From assembly GCA_029069015.1 (NCBI GenBank), contig JAIEBL010000233.1:1-13527 (forward strand): 13,527 nt of DNA. Reading direction: 5' to 3'. The stretch comes from Clostridiales bacterium (GTDB lineage Bacteria; Bacillota; Clostridia; Christensenellales; Pumilibacteraceae). A program made the translations under genes and the position numbers. Below, piece by piece: positions 5,989-13,527 of the stretch; the stretch's first letter is position 1, and the number at the start of each line of letters is the position of its first letter. Under the pieces are notes generated by a model. It made no database searches and had not been told where the DNA came from. It worked only from the letters and a program-made list of their open reading frames with translations.

Positions 5989-6225
5989 ATGGTTTCTATT
6001 GATAAACAAAATAATTTGAAATGTGAAGTCGGCGCTAAACTGAAAGATAGACGGGAGCAACTGAAAATGACGCAACGAGACGTTGCACAAGCAATAGGCG
6101 TGGCTCAACCTGTTTATCAACGTTTTGAAAAAGGCGTTTTCGAATGCAGTTATTCCCAATTGTATGCGTTATGCAAGCTGTTCGATATTTCCGCCGACTA
6201 TCTGTTGGGTTTGGCAGACTATTGA
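5989..6225 (+). CDS. Small HTH (XRE/Cro-CI type) transcriptional regulator
   Basis: 78 residues. A Cro/CI-type HTH covers about residues 14-72: VGAKLKDRREQLKMTQ (14-29), the HTH DVAQAIGVAQPVYQRFEKG (31-49), then SYSQLYALCKLFDISADYLLG, the standard closing helices. There is no second domain. The start is uncertain. The ATG at 5989 has no Shine-Dalgarno site and lies only ~9 nt after a TATAAT, so the mRNA may be nearly leaderless; a TTG at 6016 is the only later choice before the domain, and it also lacks a ribosome binding site. The twin palindromes upstream and a divergent consensus promoter suggest a phage-repressor-like switch whose divergent target is missing. It differs in sequence from the XRE gene at 5303. 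Confidence 0.82.
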   Translation: MVSIDKQNNLKCEVGAKLKDRREQLKMTQRDVAQAIGVAQPVYQRFEKGVFECSYSQLYALCKLFDISADYLLGLADY

Positions 6226-6318
6226 TTAATAAAAAGGCATAGCCGTTGATTCTACAAGGCGCGAACAGCCTATCACTCTTCCGTCATCCCGCTCAGCCGA
6301 GCGCACAGCGCGAACGCC

Positions 6319-6380
6319 ACGGAGCGAAGCGGAGTATGGAAACGGAGCGTAGCGGAGTATGGAAACGGAGCGTAGCGGAG
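6319..6380. repeat. 23-bp tandem repeat, about 2.7 copies
   Basis: Unit ACGGAGCGWAGCGGAGTATGGAA at 6319-6341 and 6342-6364, then 16 bp of a third copy to 6380. The first copy differs from the second by one base (A versus T). It is part of a GC-rich repeat mosaic that starts near CCGTCATCCC at 6291. Confidence 0.85.
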
Positions 6381-6470
6381 AGACGAGGGATCCAGCGAGC
6401 AGAGCGAGCGTAGTCTTTTCTCGTTCCCTTGCATGAGTGTCGGTTATAGTATAATCAACGAAAAGAATAC

Positions 6471-6505
6471 AAGCCGTGGAATAACCCAACGGCTTTCGTT
6501 TTATA
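6471..6505 (+). terminator. Terminator-like hairpin in the gene-free region
   Basis: AAGCCGT (6471-6477) pairs with ACGGCTT (6489-6495); GG/CC can extend the stem around a bulged A. The plus strand continues TCGTTTTATAG, a modest U-run. A TATAAT lies 16 bp upstream (6450-6455) with TTGCAT at 6429-6434 and a short 15-nt spacer. No gene is seen before it. Confidence 0.4.
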
Positions 6506-6636
6506 GTCTACTACGGCTACGCCTGGATTCCTCGGCGCGCCTTTCGGCGCTTTCCTCGGAATATAATACTTGCGCATGTGTGCAAATGCGCTGTTCTCAT
6601 TTCGAGCGTAGTGAACAAAGCATATTCCACCCGCTC

Positions 6637-6717
6637 GTCATTGCGAGGCATTTATGCCGAAGCAATCCAGACCCTTACCCCGCTTTTTCTGTATTGCTTC
6701 GCTACGCTCGCAATGAC
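6637..6717. repeat. Hairpin repeat (GTCATTGCGAGG type), copy 2
   Basis: GTCATTGCGAGG at the left and CGCAATGAC at the right, with GAAGCAAT/ATTGCTTC inner pairs, 81 bp. Same ends as 5692-5779 but a different central part (ACCCTTACCCCGC). It lies 20 bp after the stop of the minus-strand gene at 6737-7378 and may serve as its terminator. Confidence 0.8.
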
Positions 6718-6736
6718 GAAGAGGACAATTCTGAAT

Positions 6737-7378
6737 TCAGTTATCGCACAGGATAGCTTTACTCCGTTTCAGCATGGTGCGCGGCATACCGTAGCGGTCG
6801 GCAACCTTTTTAAGCGCACTCGTACCTATCTTACGCGAGTACGAACGCACCGCGCCCGCGTGTATCCCGCCCGACGCCACCGTAACGTGCGCAGAGCCGC
6901 GGAAAAGGAAACGGTAGTCCGAAAAAGCGGCATGAACGTTTTCGTAGCGGCGCGAGAGCCGTTTTAAGATGCGCCGCGCTTCCCGTTTTGCATGCAGCGA
7001 ATACGGGACGCCGTCAAAGTCGAGCCAGACCTCGCGCACCGCAGTGTCAATCTTTGCCGCCAAAATCACCGCGCGAAAGGCAATGCGGGAGAGCGACGCC
7101 ATTTTGCGCCGCGGCGAAATACGAACCCCCGCGCCGTGAAGGAGTTCCTTTGCTTTGGCGGCGGAGAGCGGCAGACGCGTTTGGAGTGCCCGCGCATACG
7201 AAAGGTACTCCCCTATGCGCATATCGCCGTACGGAATGTCACCCAAGAGAAAGCAGACTTTGCCGCCCAAACGAAAGTCGGCAAGCACGTCGCAGTTATC
7301 AGCAACGATCGCCTCGGCGCGCGGCGTCAGAAACAGGCGGCGTTTATCGCGTACGTTTCCTATATAACAGGTGATCAA
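6737..7378 (-). CDS. Unfamiliar protein with ABC-ATPase-like layout lacking Walker A
   Basis: 213 residues, TTG start at 7378-7376 with GGGAGG ending 9 nt upstream. I do not recognise a named family. The order of motifs nevertheless follows the second half of an ABC transporter ATPase: LGDIPYGDMRIGEYLSYARAL (residues 45-65) resembles a Q-loop region, MASLSRIAFRAVILAAKI (93-110) stands where LSGGQxxRxxLA would be, VREVWLDFDG (114-123) where Walker B would be, and HAAFSDYRFL (148-157) plus VTVASGGI where the H-switch and the following strand would be. There is no GxxGxGK[ST] Walker A, no LSGGQ and no catalytic Glu after the Asp. It may be a degenerated ABC protein with a structural role, a decaying gene, or an unrelated fold. 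It follows the rsmI unit but behind a terminator whose stem holds its ribosome binding site. Confidence 0.6.
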   Translation of the reverse strand: MITCYIGNVRDKRRLFLTPRAEAIVADNCDVLADFRLGGKVCFLLGDIPYGDMRIGEYLSYARALQTRLPLSAAKAKELLHGAGVRISPRRKMASLSRIAFRAVILAAKIDTAVREVWLDFDGVPYSLHAKREARRILKRLSRRYENVHAAFSDYRFLFRGSAHVTVASGGIHAGAVRSYSRKIGTSALKKVADRYGMPRTMLKRSKAILCDN

Positions 7379-7418
7379 AACAAAAATCCTCCCACGTTAG
7401 GCTGTGGAAGGATTTTTG
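7379..7418 (-). terminator. Strong hairpin terminator of the rpoC-side cluster
   Basis: Arms 7381-7395 and 7404-7418 give 15 continuous pairs in the minus-strand RNA (one G-U) around an 8-nt loop, followed by TTTTG. It lies 30 bp after the rsmI stop. The plus strand also continues into a T-rich run (7413-7436), so it could work in both directions. Confidence 0.75.
7388..7393 (-). promoter_or_regulatory. Ribosome binding site buried in the terminator stem
   Basis: GGGAGG on the minus strand, 9 nt before the TTG at 7378, decides that start. It is part of the 3' arm of the hairpin at 7381-7418, so in read-through RNA it would be paired and translation could depend on opening of the stem. Confidence 0.65.
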
Positions 7419-7447
7419 CCTTTTTTCTGTTTTTTATACTGTCTTTT

Positions 7448-8257
7448 CTATTCTTCTTCGATCGTGAGCGCAATGCGGTAAATTTCGCTCTTGGCGATGC
7501 CCCGATCGGCGGCGACGCGCTTTACCGCGTCTTTCTTCTGCATACCTTCCGCCATATACGCTTTGATATGCTCCTCGACAGAGAGCGCGTTCTTTTCGTT
7601 CTCCTCTTCCTTCCCTTCGATGACGAGCACGTACTCGCCCTTTTCGGTAAAGTCGGGTTTCTCGCCCAAGGTAAACCGCACGCACTCTTCGAACTTTTTG
7701 CTGATTTCCCGCACGAGCACGGCGCGGCGCGCACCGAACGCGGCGTACAGGCTTTCAAGCTCGCCCGCAAAAGAATGGGGCGAAAGATAGAACGCGACCG
7801 CGCCCGCATAGCTCGAAAAGCCTTTCAGATACTTTTCGCGTGCACCCGCCTTTTCGGGCAGAAAGCCGCCGAACGCGAACGTGCGCAAAGAGAAGCCCGA
7901 AAGCACCGCCGCCGAAACGAACGCGCAGCTGCTCCCGACCAGCGTATACGGCAAATTTTCTTCGATCACGCGTTCGAGCAAGACCGCGCCGGGGTCGGAT
8001 ATGAGCGGCGTGCCCGCGTCCGTCACAAGCGCGATATCCTCGCCCGATTGAAGCCTTGCGATCACTTCGTCGCACCGCGCCCGCTCGTTGAACTTCTGAT
8101 ACGAAAGCATGGGCTTACTTATGCCGTACGCAGTAAGAAGCGGCAGCGTATGGCGGGTATCTTCCGCTAAGATGAGCGAGACTTCTTTTAAAACTTCCAC
8201 CGCGCGATAGGTCATATCCTTCATGTTCCCTATCGGCGTGCATACCAAATACAACAT
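7448..8257 (-). CDS. rsmI: 16S rRNA (cytidine(1402)-2'-O)-methyltransferase
   Basis: Methylates the 2'-O of C1402 in the decoding centre of 16S rRNA using S-adenosylmethionine. 269 residues, usual family length ~270-290. Visible are the N-terminal TPIGNMKDMTYRA (7-19), AEDTRHT (about 31-37), the SAM-binding LVTDAGTPLISDPG (about 74-87) and the C-terminal helix-turn-helix-like KKDAVKRVAADRGIAKSEIYR. The ATG at 8257-8255 overlaps the stop of the upstream gene by one base (TAATG), and AAGGA lies 9 nt before it; longer readings of this frame extend through the upstream gene and are spurious. Last gene of the tilS-trmN6-rsmI cluster, followed by a terminator. B. subtilis has the homologous yabB and yabC (rsmI) close together. 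Confidence 0.97.
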   Translation of the reverse strand: MLYLVCTPIGNMKDMTYRAVEVLKEVSLILAEDTRHTLPLLTAYGISKPMLSYQKFNERARCDEVIARLQSGEDIALVTDAGTPLISDPGAVLLERVIEENLPYTLVGSSCAFVSAAVLSGFSLRTFAFGGFLPEKAGAREKYLKGFSSYAGAVAFYLSPHSFAGELESLYAAFGARRAVLVREISKKFEECVRFTLGEKPDFTEKGEYVLVIEGKEEENEKNALSVEEHIKAYMAEGMQKKDAVKRVAADRGIAKSEIYRIALTIEEE

Positions 8258-8901
8258 TATTCCACGTCCTTTTCGGGCAAAACCGTCACACCCTCTTTGC
8301 CGCCCTTCAAACACTCCAAAAGAAAGAGATGCGGCTTTTTGCCCTTGTTGGGGCGCAAGATCTGCAAAACCTTGGGTTCGAGCCGCCGCTCTTTGCAGGT
8401 CGCGATGACCTCGCACAGCCGCTCGATATGCTGCACCAAATAGAACTTTCCGCCGTCGGACAGAAGCCGCGCCGCGCAATCCGCCACTTCGCCGAACGTG
8501 ACGCATTCTTCGGTACAGGCGATTTTTTCCGCTTTGCTCGCTCGGGGAAAGCCGCTTCCCGTCTTACGGTAGGGCGGATTGCAGGTCACAGCGTCGAAAT
8601 GCCCCTCGAATTCTTGTAGGCGCATATGTACAGCCGTAATAGGTAAGCCGTTGCGCGCGGCGTTTTCTTCGATGAGCGCGCAGCATTCTTCCTGGATTTC
8701 CACCGCCGTGACGCGGCAGCCGTACTTGCCCGCAAGCAACACGCCCACGATGCCGCTCCCCGCGCACAGATCGCATACGTTCTTTCCCTTTGCGCCTATG
8801 GCAAAGTTGGCAAGCGCGACGGCGTCCGTGCCGAAGCGGAAAAGCGAGGTGTCTTGCACGAACGTCAGCCCGTTCACTTGTAGATCGTCAACCGTGCGCA
8901 T
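8257..8901 (-). CDS. tRNA1(Val) A37 N6-methyltransferase family protein (YabB/TrmN6-like)
   Basis: 214-residue SAM-dependent N6-adenine methyltransferase. FRFGTDAVALANFA (21-34) is the family's entry motif, DLCAGSGIVGVLLA (44-57) is motif I for SAM, VEIQ (67-70) the acidic loop and NPPY (108-111) the catalytic motif for N6-adenine. FYLVQHIERL and KKPHLFLLE near the C-terminus are also typical. E. coli TrmN6 (YfiC) modifies A37 of tRNA1(Val); the Firmicutes YabB relatives are assumed to do the same or a related tRNA reaction. The ATG at 8901-8899 follows the tilS stop by 3 nt, with AGAGG 6 nt upstream inside tilS. The enzyme class is certain, the exact target less so. Confidence 0.9.
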   Translation of the reverse strand: MRTVDDLQVNGLTFVQDTSLFRFGTDAVALANFAIGAKGKNVCDLCAGSGIVGVLLAGKYGCRVTAVEIQEECCALIEENAARNGLPITAVHMRLQEFEGHFDAVTCNPPYRKTGSGFPRASKAEKIACTEECVTFGEVADCAARLLSDGGKFYLVQHIERLCEVIATCKERRLEPKVLQILRPNKGKKPHLFLLECLKGGKEGVTVLPEKDVE

Positions 8902-8904
8902 TTT

Positions 8905-10200
8905 TCACCTCTCCACCGCCTTTACGCAAACTATGTTTGTCGTACTACCGTCGATACGCACCGTGTCGGCAATTTCCACGCCCGCGATCACGAGCACCTG
9001 ATTTCCGTCGCAGAGAAGAAGCAAGCCGTCCCGCTCGCGCAAAGGTATCTTTTTATCGATCAGGTATTCTTTGAGTTTTTTCTCGCCGCCGCCGAAGGGC
9101 GTGAAGCGATCGCCGTCACGCCTTGTTCGCCACTCGGAAGAGAGCGGCACTTTATCCATATCGAAATACAGCGCGCCTTTTTCGTTTCCGCGTTTCTCTG
9201 CGGGTCGTATCGAAACGAAGGCATCACCGCACTGCACGCTCCCTGCCGATACGCTGCTTTTGAAGGAAACGGGCGCAAATGCGGGCGCAGGGTCGCTACG
9301 GTAAAAAGCGATTTTGCCGTATTCCCGCGCGGCAATGACGCCGCCGGAGAGCGTCGCTTTGGCGCAGGGCTTACATTCGGGCAAGCTTTGCACGCGCAAA
9401 ATGTCCGCGCTGTATACGTCCCTGTCTTTGCCCAAAATACGCAACGCTTCGAAAATGTTTTCCGCCGTCAGCGCGTTTTCGTCCACCGTCGCCACGCCGT
9501 CGCGGTACTCTGCCCCCGTCCCCTTTTGCACGCTCTCCCCGGCAATCAGCGCGGTGCGCGCGATCGCTTTTTCGCAAGAGGGGAAACGCGCCGCGAGCAC
9601 GGGCAGCACTTTATGGCGCACGTAATTGCGGTCGAACGAGGTGTCGGCGTTCGTTTCGTCTACAACGAAAGGAATATTTTCCGCTTTCACAAACGCGTCG
9701 ATTTCTTCTTTTTCGGTGTGCAGAAAGGGGCGGAAAATGGAGCTTTCGCATAAGCGCATGCCCGAAAGCCCCTTGATGCCGCACCCGCGAAACAGGTGCA
9801 GCAGCACCGTTTCCACGTTGTCGCACATGTGGTGCGCCGTCGCTACGAGGTCGCAAAAACCGCTCGCTAAGGCTTCCTTATAGATTTGCTTACGCAAGAA
9901 ATGCGCTTCGGCTTCTATTCCCCGTTTGGACTTTGCCGCGCTTTCAGGCACGTTTAAACGGCTCACACGGCACTCTATGCCGTTTTCGCGGCAAACGTTT
10001 TCCACAAAAGCCGCATCGGATGCGGAATTTTCGCGGATACCGTGATCGACCGTCAGCACCTTTAAACACAGCGCTTTTTCTTTGTGGTAGCCGAGGAGCA
10101 ACCGAAAGAGCGCCATGGAATCCGCGCCACCCGATACAGCCGCCGCAACCGTTTTGCCGAGCGCATATTGTCGTATATTGTCGTGGGCGCTTCGGAGCAT
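8905..10200 (-). CDS. tilS: tRNA(Ile)-lysidine synthetase
   Basis: Attaches lysine to C34 of the CAU-anticodon tRNA-Ile with ATP, making it read AUA; essential in most bacteria. 431 residues, normal length. The N-terminal PP-loop ATPase has SGGADSMALF (23-32), TVDHGIRENS and ATAHHMCDNVETVLLHLFRG, the family's HH..DN.ET motif. The C-terminal tRNA-binding domain shows RDGDRFTPFGGGEKKLKEYL and KIPLRERDGLLLL. The ATG at 10200-10198 has a very strong AAGGAGG only ~4 nt away, a rather short spacing, but no better start exists and the conserved domain begins soon after. It is 80 bp after rpoC, with a hairpin between. First gene of a three-gene RNA-modification cluster. Confidence 0.97.
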   Translation of the reverse strand: MLRSAHDNIRQYALGKTVAAAVSGGADSMALFRLLLGYHKEKALCLKVLTVDHGIRENSASDAAFVENVCRENGIECRVSRLNVPESAAKSKRGIEAEAHFLRKQIYKEALASGFCDLVATAHHMCDNVETVLLHLFRGCGIKGLSGMRLCESSIFRPFLHTEKEEIDAFVKAENIPFVVDETNADTSFDRNYVRHKVLPVLAARFPSCEKAIARTALIAGESVQKGTGAEYRDGVATVDENALTAENIFEALRILGKDRDVYSADILRVQSLPECKPCAKATLSGGVIAAREYGKIAFYRSDPAPAFAPVSFKSSVSAGSVQCGDAFVSIRPAEKRGNEKGALYFDMDKVPLSSEWRTRRDGDRFTPFGGGEKKLKEYLIDKKIPLRERDGLLLLCDGNQVLVIAGVEIADTVRIDGSTTNIVCVKAVER

Positions 10201-10212
10201 ACCCCTCCTTGC

Positions 10213-10252
10213 AAATTCGGCGAGCCAGTTGTTATGACTGCCCGCCGAATTT
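10213..10252. other. Long hairpin between rpoC and tilS
   Basis: AAATTCGGCG (10213-10222) pairs with CGCCGAATTT (10243-10252); three more pairs follow on the minus-strand RNA. The U-run typical of a terminator follows on the plus strand (CGAATTTTTTC), whereas the minus-strand RNA carries A's before the stem and continues into GCAAGGAGG, the tilS ribosome binding site. It may be a processing or attenuation site rather than a classical rpoC terminator. Confidence 0.65.
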
Positions 10253-10280
10253 TTTCATGTTTTGGTTTTAAATGTTTTGC

Positions 10281-13527
<3,247 letters not shown>

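Larger units (their letters stand above)
6226..6736. other. Gene-free stretch with repeats between the second XRE gene and the ABC-like gene
   Basis: No gene supported on either strand; the frames present are low-complexity translations of repeats. It holds a 23-bp tandem repeat (6319-6380), Arg/Glu-like GAAGCGGAG mosaic sequence typical of the same repeat class as in 5561-5845, a TATAAT (6450-6455) followed by a terminator-like hairpin (6471-6495), a GGCGCGCC-centred inverted repeat (about 6521-6558) and the second GTCATTGCGAGG hairpin (6637-6717). Confidence 0.75.

Noticed and set aside
5785..6159. 124-codon minus-strand frame downstream of the leftward consensus promoter
   Set aside because: It starts antisense inside the XRE gene and then runs through palindromic repeats; no ribosome binding site supports an internal ATG, and the peptide is repeat-derived. 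A short peptide cannot be fully excluded.
5561..6717. CRISPR array
   Set aside because: Repeats are few, palindromic, of unequal length and not regularly spaced; no cas genes are nearby.
8258..8506. N-terminal extension of rsmI by 83 residues
   Set aside because: It lies inside the methyltransferase gene in another frame; the family's conserved start (MLYLVCTPIGN) is at 8257.

Overview
The window looks like chromosomal DNA of a Bacillota bacterium, most likely an anaerobic, uncultivated-type gut Clostridia. The case rests on the Firmicutes-style order rpoC - tilS - trmN6/yabB - rsmI, a YtaF/MntP-like membrane protein, a 337-residue Pta next to AckA, strong GGAGG Shine-Dalgarno sites, and fairly GC-rich housekeeping genes around an AT-rich accessory stretch. 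The finer placement is a guess.

Right part (about 6737-13527, all minus strand, read right to left): the C-terminal ~1081 residues of RNA polymerase beta' (rpoC, cut by the window edge), a hairpin, then a tight cluster of translation genes: tilS (tRNA-Ile lysidine synthetase), a TrmN6/YabB-type methyltransferase, and rsmI (16S rRNA C1402 2'-O-methyltransferase), with 3-nt and 1-nt junctions. A strong hairpin terminator ends this unit. Its 3' arm also holds the ribosome binding site of the next gene, an unfamiliar TTG-started protein that has the C-terminal layout of an ABC ATPase but no Walker A.

Middle part (about 3844-6736) is the accessory region. It has two small plus-strand HTH (XRE) regulators, each beside conspicuous palindromic operators; a SLOG/DUF1273-like protein transcribed divergently from the first regulator; a promoterless tail of a MuF/polymorphic-toxin-like gene translationally coupled to a DUF4926-like putative immunity gene; and two gene-free stretches (5537-5988 and 6226-6736) filled with MITE/REP-like inverted repeats and a 23-bp tandem repeat. 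A consensus TTGACA-17-TATAAT promoter inside the second regulator's operator points left into repeats with no recognisable gene, as if its target was lost or displaced.

Left part (1-3709, all minus strand): a YtaF/MntP-like membrane protein, then pta and ackA (acetyl-CoA to acetate with ATP formation) behind a clear TTTACA-17-TATAAT promoter, and the N-terminal half of malQ (4-alpha-glucanotransferase), cut by the left edge. Together these suggest a fermenter that mobilises alpha-glucans and makes acetate.

No tRNA, rRNA, CRISPR array or transposase gene is visible. The most unusual items are the SLOG/XRE module with its triple TTGGYNNRCCAA operator, the orphaned perfect promoter with twin ATACAC-NN-TATGTAT operators, and the Walker-A-less ABC-like protein.
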